A program made the translations under genes and the position numbers. From Acidobacteriota bacterium (GTDB taxonomy: Bacteria > Acidobacteriota > Terriglobia > Terriglobales > Acidobacteriaceae), in contig JAKBAG010000089.1 of NCBI GenBank assembly GCA_021809235.1, positions 1 through 10,773 of the forward strand: a stretch of DNA of 10,773 nt, read 5' to 3'. Below, one piece after another: positions 1 to 6,847 of the stretch (within the stretch, counting starts at the first letter, position 1; every line of letters begins with the position of its first letter). A model generated the notes under the pieces. It did not search any database. It worked only from the letters and a program-made list of their open reading frames with translations, and had not been told where the DNA came from.

Positions 1-2196
1 TACCACAAAGTCGTTGCGGCCCAGCTCGATGCCGCGTACTCCGGCTGCCGGCCGACCCATCGACCGCACATCGGCCTCGTCGAAGCGGATCGCCATGCCC
101 AGATGCGTGGCCAGAAAGACGATCTGGTTGCCGTCGGTGATGCGTGCCGCCACCAGCTCATCGTCCTTTTCAATCCCAATGGCGATGATGCCGCGTGCCA
201 TCACATTGCTGAAGTCCTTGAGCGGCGTCTTCTTTACCTTGCCGCGCTGGGTACAGAAGAAGATGTACTTGCCATCCTCCTCCAGATTGCGCACCGGTAG
301 AATCGTCCGCACCGTCTCGCCCGGCTGCAGGTTCAGCAGACTCTGCATGGACTTGCCCTTACCGGCCGCGCCCACATCCGGCACCTCATACACCTTCAGC
401 CAGTAGACCCGGCCAGTGTTTGTGAAGCAGAGCAGGTAGGCATGTGTTGAATCGACGATCAGCTGCGCGACAATGTCCTCCTCGCGCGTCTTCATGCCCA
501 TGCGTCCCGTGCCGCCGCGCCGCTGCTGGCGATAGGTGGAGATGGGCGTCCGCTTCAGATATCCCTGGTGGCTCACTGTCACGGCCACCTGCTCGTCGGC
601 GATCAGGTCTTCCATCTGCAGCTCGGCCGTCTCGTCCACAATCATGGTCCGGCGCGCATCGCCATACTTGTCGCGCACCTCTTCCAGCTCCTTGACGATC
701 ACAGCCCGCAGCTTCGCCTCCGAGGCCAGAATGCTCTCGTACTCGGCAATCCGCAGCCGAACCTCGGCCAGCTCCTTCATCAGCTCGTCGATCGAAAGCT
801 GGGTGAGCCGGTAAAGCTGCAACTCCAGAATTGCGTCGATCTGTCGGAGCGTCAGACCCGTCTCTTCGCCCGGCAGTCGCTCGCGATCCAGCCGAATCAC
901 AATCTCCGCACCCTTGCCCCAGGCGTAGAGGTTTTCCCGCGCCTCGGCCCGCGAGCCGGAGCCGCGGATGATCCGGATGACCGTATCCAGGTTGTCCAGC
1001 GCAATCTTGTAGCCTTCCAGCACATGCTCGCGTTCGCGTGCCTTGCGCAGCAGATACACGGTGCGGCGGCGCACCACGTCGATCCTGTGGTCAATGAAGC
1101 AGCGAATCGCGTCCACAATTCCCAGTTCGCGCGGCTGCCCGTTGACCACGGCAAGAAAGATCATCGAGAAGCTTTCCTGCATCTGCGTGTGCTTGAAGAG
1201 CTGGTTGAGCACAATCTCCGGCTGCGATCCACGCTTCAGCTCCACCACAATCCGCATGCCGTCGCGGTCGCTCTCGTCGCGCACGTCGGAGATCTCGTCG
1301 ATCACCTTCTCATTCACCAGCTCGGCAATCCGCTCGATCAGCTTGGCCTTGTTCACCTGGTAGGGAATCTCGGTGACGACAATGGCCGTCTTTTCCTTGG
1401 TCACCTGCTCAATTTCGGTGCGGGCGCGCATCAGGAAGCGGCCACGGCCATGGGTGTAGGCCTGGGCAATCCCGCTCTTGCCGAAGATGAAACCGCCGGT
1501 CGGAAAATCCGGTCCCTGCACATGCCGCAGCACATCCAGCAGCCCGGCCTGGGGATTGTTCACCAGCTCGATGGTCGCGTTGACCACCTCCGTCAGGTTG
1601 TGCGGCGGAATATTCGTCGCCATGCCCACGGCAATGCCGTTCGAGCCGTTCACAAGCAGATTCGGAATCCGCGTCGGCAGCACCGCCGGCTCCGAGGTGG
1701 ACTCATCGTAGTTGGGGACGAAATCGACCGTCTCCATCTCGATATCGGCCAGCATCTCGCCGGCAATCCGCATCAGGCGGCATTCCGTGTAGCGCATCGC
1801 CGCCGGCGGGTCGCCGTCCACCGAGCCAAAGTTTCCCTGCCCGTCGATCATCGGGTAACGCAGGGAAAACGGCTGCGCCAGGCGCACCAGCGTGTCATAG
1901 ATCGCCGAGTCGCCGTGCGGATGGTAGACGCCCATCGTCTGGCCCACCACCTTGGCGCACTTGGTGTACTTCTTGTTGTGCTCCAGCCCCATTTCGCTCA
2001 TGGTGTAGAGCACGCGGCGATGCACCGGCTTCAGGCCATCCCGTACATCCGGCAACGCGCGCCCGATAATCACCGACATCGAATAGTCGAGATACGAGCG
2101 GCGCATCTCCTCTTCAATGTTGATGGGCTGGATGTTCGGGTTCTGCGGCGCAGTGCCGCCGTCAGCGGGGAGATTGGGGTTCTGTTCGTCTGCCAT
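1..2196 (-). CDS. gyrA: DNA gyrase subunit A, partial (C-terminal end beyond the left edge)
   Basis: Breakage-reunion subunit of DNA gyrase, the type IIA topoisomerase that introduces negative supercoils with GyrB. The window holds the first 732 codons. After an acidic leader come the winged-helix core motif RRSYLDYSMSVIIGRALPD (about residues 32-50), HPHGDSAIYD (92-101) and AAMRYTECRL with the catalytic tyrosine at residue 136. The C-terminal beta-pinwheel begins near residue 530 and carries a GyrA box, QRRGGTG (558-564), which supports GyrA over ParC. The quinolone-determining positions are the sensitive types, Ser97 and Asp101 (E. coli Ser83 and Asp87). The start is ATG at 2196. An in-frame ATG at 2223 would add nine residues, and neither has a strong Shine-Dalgarno. 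The reading frame is intact to the edge, where the last pinwheel blades and the stop are missing. Transcription probably starts in the 165-bp gap after the membrane-protein gene. Confidence 0.97.
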   Translation of the reverse strand, partial: MADEQNPNLPADGGTAPQNPNIQPINIEEEMRRSYLDYSMSVIIGRALPDVRDGLKPVHRRVLYTMSEMGLEHNKKYTKCAKVVGQTMGVYHPHGDSAIYDTLVRLAQPFSLRYPMIDGQGNFGSVDGDPPAAMRYTECRLMRIAGEMLADIEMETVDFVPNYDESTSEPAVLPTRIPNLLVNGSNGIAVGMATNIPPHNLTEVVNATIELVNNPQAGLLDVLRHVQGPDFPTGGFIFGKSGIAQAYTHGRGRFLMRARTEIEQVTKEKTAIVVTEIPYQVNKAKLIERIAELVNEKVIDEISDVRDESDRDGMRIVVELKRGSQPEIVLNQLFKHTQMQESFSMIFLAVVNGQPRELGIVDAIRCFIDHRIDVVRRRTVYLLRKAREREHVLEGYKIALDNLDTVIRIIRGSGSRAEARENLYAWGKGAEIVIRLDRERLPGEETGLTLRQIDAILELQLYRLTQLSIDELMKELAEVRLRIAEYESILASEAKLRAVIVKELEEVRDKYGDARRTMIVDETAELQMEDLIADEQVAVTVSHQGYLKRTPISTYRQQRRGGTGRMGMKTREEDIVAQLIVDSTHAYLLCFTNTGRVYWLKVYEVPDVGAAGKGKSMQSLLNLQPGETVRTILPVRNLEEDGKYIFFCTQRGKVKKTPLKDFSNVMARGIIAIGIEKDDELVAARITDGNQIVFLATHLGMAIRFDEADVRSMGRPAAGVRGIELGRNDFVV

Positions 2197-2271
2197 AGGG
2201 ATCACTGCCGCAGAAGGGGCCATCCCTGGTGGGAAAACTGCTGAGCCTGGGCTTCTGCGGCGTACCCTTCT

Positions 2272-2301
2272 ATTTTAGGCTGTGGAAGAGGGTTCCGGCA
2301 A
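2272..2301 (-). promoter_or_regulatory. Candidate sigma70-type promoter for gyrA
   Basis: Read on the minus strand, TTGCCG (2296-2301, 4/6 to the -35 consensus) is followed after 18 bp by TAAAAT (2272-2277, 5/6 to the -10 consensus). It would give a leader of about 70 nt before the gyrA ATG at 2196. The motifs are seen directly; use as a promoter is inferred. Just upstream, 2317-2343 is AT-rich with an imperfect inverted repeat around a T run, which might end the upstream transcript, but the stem is weak. Confidence 0.45.
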
Positions 2302-2362
2302 GCAGAAAACGTACAAATAAAGTCATTTTTTTCAGTGATTTATCGCAAATTTTACGCGCAGC

Positions 2363-3571
2363 CTAGAGCAGCCCCGGCAGGCTCAGCAGGCAGCAGATCG
2401 CCTGCACCCCGCAAAGTGCCGCCGCCGCCACCCGTACCACCCGTCCACGCGGCATCTCAAAGGCATCCGCAAAAACGCCGCCGATAAATGCAAAGATGAA
2501 CGGCAAGGCCCAGATCTGCGGTGCACCTACCACCCCAACCGTGACCAGCAGGCTCAGTACCAGGGCCACCAGCAGCGGGGTCGAGTTGCCAAAATAGATC
2601 GTTCGCTTCAGTGCCAGATACAGCCACAGCGCCGCCGCCAGGGCCACCGTCAGGCCGCCATTGCTCAGCGAGCCGTAAAGTCGCCGCGCCGGGTCCACCG
2701 CCAGTCCAAGCTGTCCGGCATCCGAGCGAAAGATATAGCTGAAGGCATCGGGCGAGAAGTTGTAGCAGGCAAACAGCAGCACCATCGCCCCGGCTCCGGC
2801 CAGCAGCAGCACCGGCAGCAGCAGGCTGCGGCGGCCATCGGCAATCCACAGCATCAGCACCAGACACAGCCCCAGCAGTACCGGCAACGCGGCAATATGC
2901 GAGGCTGCTACTACGGCCAGCGTCAGCGTCAGCAGCACAATGCGCGGCCGCCACTTTCGCCGCGGGCCCTGCATCGCATGCGCTACGCCAATCGCCGTAT
3001 ACAGCGAGGCGAAGAAGCCCAGCGCCGTCAGGATCTCCGCATTTGGCTGCAGAATCGTATGCAGCAGCGGCGGGGAAAAACAGTAGAGCGTCAGGGACAG
3101 GTAGCCGCCCATATCGCCAAACAGCCGTCGCGTTACCCACCACAGCACGCCGCCCAGCAGCAGCCCGGCCACCACAAACGGCAGCCTCAGCAGCAGCATC
3201 ACGTGCGTCATCTGGTGGCGCAGTTCCCAGGTGGAGATGGTTGCATCGCTGGTCTGGATGACGCGGTCCTCTGGTTTGCGGAAGTGGTCTGCCACCCGCT
3301 CCCAGCCCACGTAGAGCGAAAGCGGCAACCCGGCCAGCCGATATGCCAGCACCCCGTCATGGATATTGCCACAGCTGGTAAAGTAGCCGGCCAGCGGCGA
3401 GGTCTGTTCCCACATCTCGCGCCCGCAGCGGGCATACTGGTAGTCCTGCTCGCTCAGCGTCTGCCGCGATGTCAGCCACAAGCCCTGCACTAGAAACAGC
3501 AGCAGCAGCGCGGCGGCAATACGCTGCGGCTTGCGAAAATGAAAGGCCCGGATCCGTGCGAGGGTGGTCAA
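2363..3571 (-). CDS. Polytopic membrane protein, probable GT-C (family 39/PMT-like) glycosyltransferase
   Basis: A 402-residue integral membrane protein. A basic N-terminus (residues 1-17) precedes the first hydrophobic helix (about 18-34). A large polar loop (35-120) contains the acidic stretch SEQDYQYA and several aromatics. About nine or ten further hydrophobic segments follow, roughly at 124-146, 155-171, 176-199, 211-244, 249-270, 306-322, 332-350, 353-370 and 379-397. One membrane helix, a long extracytoplasmic loop with acidic residues, then many helices is the plan of GT-C enzymes that use polyprenyl-linked sugars, and the GGYLSLTLYCFSP region recalls acidobacterial family 39 proteins. 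Substrate and activity cannot be read here, and a membrane protein of another kind is possible. The only start near the open end is TTG at 3571; an in-frame TGA lies 24 bp upstream, and GAGGGAG sits about 13 nt before the TTG. It is divergent from ruvB and lies 166 bp upstream of gyrA in the same direction. Confidence 0.8.
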   Translation of the reverse strand: MTTLARIRAFHFRKPQRIAAALLLLFLVQGLWLTSRQTLSEQDYQYARCGREMWEQTSPLAGYFTSCGNIHDGVLAYRLAGLPLSLYVGWERVADHFRKPEDRVIQTSDATISTWELRHQMTHVMLLLRLPFVVAGLLLGGVLWWVTRRLFGDMGGYLSLTLYCFSPPLLHTILQPNAEILTALGFFASLYTAIGVAHAMQGPRRKWRPRIVLLTLTLAVVAASHIAALPVLLGLCLVLMLWIADGRRSLLLPVLLLAGAGAMVLLFACYNFSPDAFSYIFRSDAGQLGLAVDPARRLYGSLSNGGLTVALAAALWLYLALKRTIYFGNSTPLLVALVLSLLVTVGVVGAPQIWALPFIFAFIGGVFADAFEMPRGRVVRVAAAALCGVQAICCLLSLPGLL

Positions 3572-3633
3572 GTTTGCTGCGTTGCTCCCTCACTAGTCTA
3601 CCGGAGCCATTTCGCAGTCGTCCCTGAGCCGGT

Positions 3634-3662
3634 TTGCCCGCTGCGCCCTCTGCCGTTAGACT
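3634..3662 (+). promoter_or_regulatory. Candidate ruvB promoter
   Basis: TTGCCC (3634-3639) is separated by exactly 17 bp from TAGACT (3657-3662); each hexamer matches 4/6 of the sigma70 consensus. Transcription would begin near 3669-3671, only a few bases before the ruvB ATG at 3673. A minus-strand TAGACT also occurs at 3595-3600, suitably placed for the divergent membrane-protein gene, but its -35 is poor. This is a motif match only. Confidence 0.3.
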
Positions 3663-3672
3663 TCTCTTCAGC

Positions 3673-4716
3673 ATGGCACGCAGCAAAGACTCCAGTGACT
3701 CTCCCGAACGGCTCATCAGCGCCACCCGCGCCGGTGAGGAAGACGGCTTCGAACTCAAGCTCCGTCCGCGCTGGCTGGGGGAGTTCATCGGTCAGTCCCG
3801 CGCCAAGGAGCAGCTTGCCATTGCGCTGGAGGCCGCCAAATCCCGCGGCGAAGCCCTCGATCACGTCCTGCTCTCCGGCCCGCCCGGGCTGGGCAAGACG
3901 ACGCTGGCATCCATCATCGCCAACGAGCTGGACGTCGGCTTCCAGCAGACCTCCGGCCCGGCTCTGCAGATTCAAGGCGACATGACGGCGATCCTGACCA
4001 ATCTGCGCGAAAAGCAGGTGCTCTTTCTCGATGAGATTCACCGCCTGCAGCCGGTGCTCGAGGAAAAGCTCTACACCGCGCTCGAAGATCTGAAGCTGGA
4101 CATCATCATCGGACAGGGTCCGTCGGCGCGCACTCACGTCATGGAGATTCGCCCCTTCACCTTCGTCGCTGCCACCACACGGCTCGGCATGCTCTCCTCG
4201 CCGTTGCGCTCGCGCTTCGGCATCCTGCTGCGGCTGGAGTTTTACACCGAGGAGGAGCTGCGGATCATCGTCGAGCGCTCCGCAGAGGTGCTGCAGGTTC
4301 CCATCGACACCGACGGCGCCGCCGAAATCGCGCTGCGCTCGCGCGGCACCCCGCGCATCGCCAACCGCCTGCTGCGCCGCGTTCGCGACTATGCCCAGGT
4401 CCGCGGCAACGGCGAGATCGATCGCAGGACCGCCCACGCCGCACTCACCATGCTGGACGTGGACCCACACGGCTTCGATGAGATTGACCGTCGACTGCTG
4501 CGCACCATCATCGAAAAGTACGATGGCGGCCCGGTAGGCTTGGGCACTCTGGCTGCGATTCTTGCCGAGGATGAAGGCGCACTGGAAGAGGTCTATGAGC
4601 CGTTTCTGATCCAGATCGGCTTTCTGGATCGGACGCCGCGCGGCCGGGTGGCCACGCGGCTGGCCTACGAACACTTCGGCATCACCATGCCGCAGCGTCC
4701 GGCCTCGCTGTTTTAG
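3673..4716 (+). CDS. ruvB: Holliday junction branch-migration ATPase RuvB
   Basis: AAA+ motor of the RuvABC resolvasome: hexamers driven by ATP pull DNA through RuvA-bound Holliday junctions. The 347-residue product is close to the family's usual length (E. coli, 336). Visible motifs are Walker A GPPGLGKT (69-76), Walker B VLFLDE (116-121), sensor 1 AATTR (166-170), SPLRSRFG with the arginine finger (about R179), sensor 2 GTPRIANR (225-232), and the C-terminal winged-helix DNA-binding part with TPRGR (321-325). The start is taken as ATG at 3673, giving MARSKD, because the family N-terminus begins here. A TTG at 3634 would add 13 residues with no known counterpart. No clear Shine-Dalgarno precedes the ATG. 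It is the only plus-strand gene, divergent from the membrane protein and convergent with the phosphorylase 46 bp away. No ruvA or ruvC is in the window. Confidence 0.97.
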   Translation: MARSKDSSDSPERLISATRAGEEDGFELKLRPRWLGEFIGQSRAKEQLAIALEAAKSRGEALDHVLLSGPPGLGKTTLASIIANELDVGFQQTSGPALQIQGDMTAILTNLREKQVLFLDEIHRLQPVLEEKLYTALEDLKLDIIIGQGPSARTHVMEIRPFTFVAATTRLGMLSSPLRSRFGILLRLEFYTEEELRIIVERSAEVLQVPIDTDGAAEIALRSRGTPRIANRLLRRVRDYAQVRGNGEIDRRTAHAALTMLDVDPHGFDEIDRRLLRTIIEKYDGGPVGLGTLAAILAEDEGALEEVYEPFLIQIGFLDRTPRGRVATRLAYEHFGITMPQRPASLF

Positions 4717-4762
4717 CCGAGCATTCCGCATCCATCCGCAGTCAGCGCGGAGCCGAATACAC

Positions 4763-6529
4763 TCAGCTGACGTGCGCCACTTCCGCCGTCTCGGCTGCCA
4801 GTTCGATCAGCCGTACCGGGTAGTACGCATTGCGTATGTATTGCTTTACCATCCGGTTGGTATTAAAGAACGAGCCGTTGAAAGCAATCGTTGTCTGCAT
4901 GATCCGGGCCCAATGCTGCGGATCGGCATAGGCCGGAACCACTGCAGACGAGAGCTTGGCGTAGAGTGCTTCCGCCTCAGCCGCATCGTCGGCTCCATCT
5001 TCAATCGCCCATCCGGTCACACCCTCAATGCAGCCTTCAATCCACCATCCGTCGAGAATCGACAGCGAAGGCACGCCATTCAACGCCGCCTTCATACCGC
5101 TGGTGCCGGAGGCCTCGTAGGGGCGGCGTGGCGTATTCACCCAAACGTCCACTCCTGCCGTCAGCGCAGCTCCCAGGTGCCAGTCATAGTTCTCCAGATA
5201 GACCACCCGCAGGTCGGCCCCGGAGTATTGCCTGGCCTTGGCAATCACGCTGTGAATCAGCTCCTTGCCCGGTTCATCCTGCGGATGCGCCTTGCCGGCG
5301 TAGAGAATCTGCAGCCCGCCGGCTGCCTGGGCAATCAGCACCAGTCGCTCCGCATCATGGAAGAGCAGGTCGGCGCGCTTGTAGGTAGCCGCGCGGCGGG
5401 CAAAGCCCAGCGTCAGCACCTTCGGATTCAGCACCAGGCCGGTACGTGAGGCAACCTCGGCCAGCAGAGACTCTTTGGCCCGGGCGTGGGCCTCGTGCAG
5501 TTCGTCGTGAGCAACCGCAATAGCATTGCGCAGATACAGATGGTCCCGACGCCAGCTTGCCATCCTTCGGTCAAACAATTCTGCAAACGGTGCACTCACC
5601 CAGGTGGGGCCATGCACTCCGTTGGTGATCGCATCCACCTTGTATTCGGGGAACATGGCCTGCGAAACCTCGCCATGCTTGAGCGCCACACCGTTGCAGT
5701 AGCGGCTGAAGCGCAGCGCAACGTAGGTCATGTTCACCAGACCTTCATGGCAGCAGCCCAGAGCCTCCAGCCTAGCCGTGCGTTCCGCTCCCAGGATGCG
5801 CCGCGACTGTTCGATGCTGAAGCGGTCATGTCCGGCAGGAACCGGCGTATGCGTGGTGAAAACGCACTTGCGTCGCACCGCTTCAATGTCCGTCTCGGTC
5901 ACTTGTCCCAGCGGGCCGCCGCCGGTCTGCGCCTCCAGCAGTGCCAGCGTAAGCAGCGCTGCGTGCCCTTCATTCATGTGGTACACATTCACCGGCAGGC
6001 CCAGCGCATGCGCCATCCGCACCCCGCCCATGCCCAGCAGAATCTCCTGCTGCAGACGATAGTTCGAGTCGCCGCCATACAGATGGTCGGTCAGGCTGCG
6101 GTCCCAGTCCGAGTTTTCCGGCAGGTCCGTATCCAGCATGAAAATCGGCAGCAGATGGCCGGAGCGGCCCACCACGTCATACCGCCAGGCACGTAGCGTC
6201 ACCACGCGATTCTCCAGCGAGACGGTCACGCGAGGTCCCTGCTCCACACAGAAATCCTCTACATTCCAGGGCTGGGCATCTTCGGTCTGGCGGCCTTCGG
6301 CGTCCAGCATCTGGCGGAAGTACCCCTTGCGATGGACCAGCGTGAAGGCCACCATTGGCGTACCCAGATCGGCTGCCGAGCGCAGCGTGTCGCCGGCCAG
6401 CATGCCCAGTCCGCCGGAGTAAGTAGGCATCTGCGGGTCGATGGCGATTTCCATGGAAAAATAGGCGACCAGCCCGTTGGCCGGCGTCGGTTCATAGCTG
6501 TGCGGTTTCAATGAGGATGACTTCAACAT
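4763..6529 (-). CDS. glgP: Alpha-glucan phosphorylase (glycogen/maltodextrin phosphorylase family, short form)
   Basis: PLP-dependent GT35 enzyme that splits alpha-1,4-glucans with phosphate to release glucose 1-phosphate in the cytoplasm. The 588-residue product matches the short phosphorylase subfamily and lacks much of the N-terminal regulatory part of the roughly 800-residue enzymes. Motifs: VAYFSMEIAI and TYSGGLGMLAGD (21-47), HMNEGHAAL (184-192), TTHTPVPAGHD (225-235), YAGKAHPQD (410-418), and EASGTSGMK (472-480), whose lysine K480 should bind PLP. ATG at 6529 is chosen because GGGAG lies 10 nt upstream and homology begins soon after; the frame stays open to 6796, but that 89-residue extension looks non-coding. 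It lies 318 bp after galactokinase, so it probably has its own promoter, and converges on ruvB. Starch, maltodextrin or glycogen as substrate cannot be told apart here. Confidence 0.93.
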   Translation of the reverse strand: MLKSSSLKPHSYEPTPANGLVAYFSMEIAIDPQMPTYSGGLGMLAGDTLRSAADLGTPMVAFTLVHRKGYFRQMLDAEGRQTEDAQPWNVEDFCVEQGPRVTVSLENRVVTLRAWRYDVVGRSGHLLPIFMLDTDLPENSDWDRSLTDHLYGGDSNYRLQQEILLGMGGVRMAHALGLPVNVYHMNEGHAALLTLALLEAQTGGGPLGQVTETDIEAVRRKCVFTTHTPVPAGHDRFSIEQSRRILGAERTARLEALGCCHEGLVNMTYVALRFSRYCNGVALKHGEVSQAMFPEYKVDAITNGVHGPTWVSAPFAELFDRRMASWRRDHLYLRNAIAVAHDELHEAHARAKESLLAEVASRTGLVLNPKVLTLGFARRAATYKRADLLFHDAERLVLIAQAAGGLQILYAGKAHPQDEPGKELIHSVIAKARQYSGADLRVVYLENYDWHLGAALTAGVDVWVNTPRRPYEASGTSGMKAALNGVPSLSILDGWWIEGCIEGVTGWAIEDGADDAAEAEALYAKLSSAVVPAYADPQHWARIMQTTIAFNGSFFNTNRMVKQYIRNAYYPVRLIELAAETAEVAHVS

Positions 6530-6546
6530 GCAGATATGGCTCCCGT

Positions 6547-6566
6547 GCGGCAATTGGTTGTGCCGC
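6547..6566 (-). promoter_or_regulatory. Stem-loop just upstream of the phosphorylase ribosome binding site
   Basis: GCGGCA (6547-6552) and TGCCGC (6561-6566) are perfect reverse complements around an 8-nt loop. In the transcript the stem ends two bases before the GGGAG (CTCCC at 6540-6544 on the plus strand) that precedes the phosphorylase ATG. The pairing is seen directly; a role in translation control is speculative, since six base pairs can arise by chance in GC-rich DNA. Confidence 0.25.
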
Positions 6567-6676
6567 TCTCTGCTCCGGAATGTGGGGATTCTCCCGGTGT
6601 GCGCAGGGTTAATATGGCAGCGCGACGGAAAACAGCCCGATTCTTCCGGAATGCCAAGGAAAAACAGACTGGCGCG

Positions 6677-6694
6677 CAAGCTTGCAGAAGCTTG
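6677..6694. repeat. Perfect inverted repeat abutting a -10 element (operator candidate)
   Basis: CAAGCTT, spacer GCAG, AAGCTTG: a perfect 7-bp inverted repeat containing two HindIII-type hexamers. Its right edge touches the candidate -10 hexamer at 6695-6700, so on the minus strand it covers the expected transcription start. It could be a repressor site or a 5'-end mRNA hairpin. No T tract follows on either strand, so it is not a standard terminator. Confidence 0.4.
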
Positions 6695-6703
6695 ATTGTA
6701 CCA
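6695..6703 (-). promoter_or_regulatory. Candidate extended -10 promoter of the phosphorylase gene
   Basis: The minus strand reads TGG-TACAAT: an extended -10 (TG-N-hexamer) with a hexamer 5/6 to TATAAT. No good -35 is seen at the usual distance, which fits extended -10 promoters. Transcription would start near 6688, giving a leader of about 160 nt to the ATG at 6529. The position in the gap and the flanking palindromes support it, but it is still only a motif match. Confidence 0.35.
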
Positions 6704-6706
6704 AGA

Positions 6707-6718
6707 AGCAGGCCTGCT
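6707..6718. repeat. 12-bp perfect palindrome AGCAGGCCTGCT
   Basis: A perfect 12-bp palindrome in the spacer between the candidate -10 (6695-6700) and the expected -35 position of the phosphorylase promoter. It is followed by overlapping CTG/CAG-rich sequence. With the inverted repeat at 6677-6694 it brackets the -10. A regulator-binding role is inferred from symmetry and position only. Confidence 0.35.
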
Positions 6719-6847
6719 GCTGCAGGAAAACACTTTCGAAATCCGGGGACAGTCTCTGTTTGAGGCCGCGAATTTCCCCTTGAAATGTATGGACAATGCG
6801 CAATTTGTACCCCTATCGCACCGCTTCGCCCTTCATAGCGTCAATCC

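Larger units (their letters stand above)
6530..6847. other. Intergenic region between galactokinase and phosphorylase
   Basis: 318 bp with no convincing gene. An in-frame upstream extension of the phosphorylase reading frame exists to 6796, but its composition and lack of recognisable family sequence argue against it. Directly after the galK stop there is a seven-codon minus-strand frame (ATG near 6836, ending TAG), too short to call. The stretch holds the candidate promoter, two palindromic elements and a stem-loop described separately. I found no T-run terminator for the galactose genes. Confidence 0.6.

Noticed and set aside
568..2244. 558-codon plus-strand open frame antisense to gyrA
   Set aside because: It lies wholly opposite conserved gyrA codons, is rich in His/Arg/Gln as expected for an antisense shadow of GC-rich coding DNA, and resembles no protein.
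2317..2343. Imperfect AT-rich inverted repeat with a T run as a terminator for the membrane-protein gene
   Set aside because: The stem is AT-rich and bulged, with the T run in the loop rather than after the stem, so it does not meet the pattern of an intrinsic terminator.
3598..4731. 377-codon minus-strand frame antisense to ruvB
   Set aside because: Complete overlap with an unmistakable ruvB and composition typical of a shadow frame.
4735..4751. Possible terminator between convergent ruvB and phosphorylase
   Set aside because: TCCGC and GCGGA form only a 5-bp stem with a 7-nt loop, and there is no T run on either strand.
6530..6796. N-terminal extension of the phosphorylase to an upstream start at 6796
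   Set aside because: The 89 extra residues show no family similarity, while ATG 6529 has GGGAG at good spacing.
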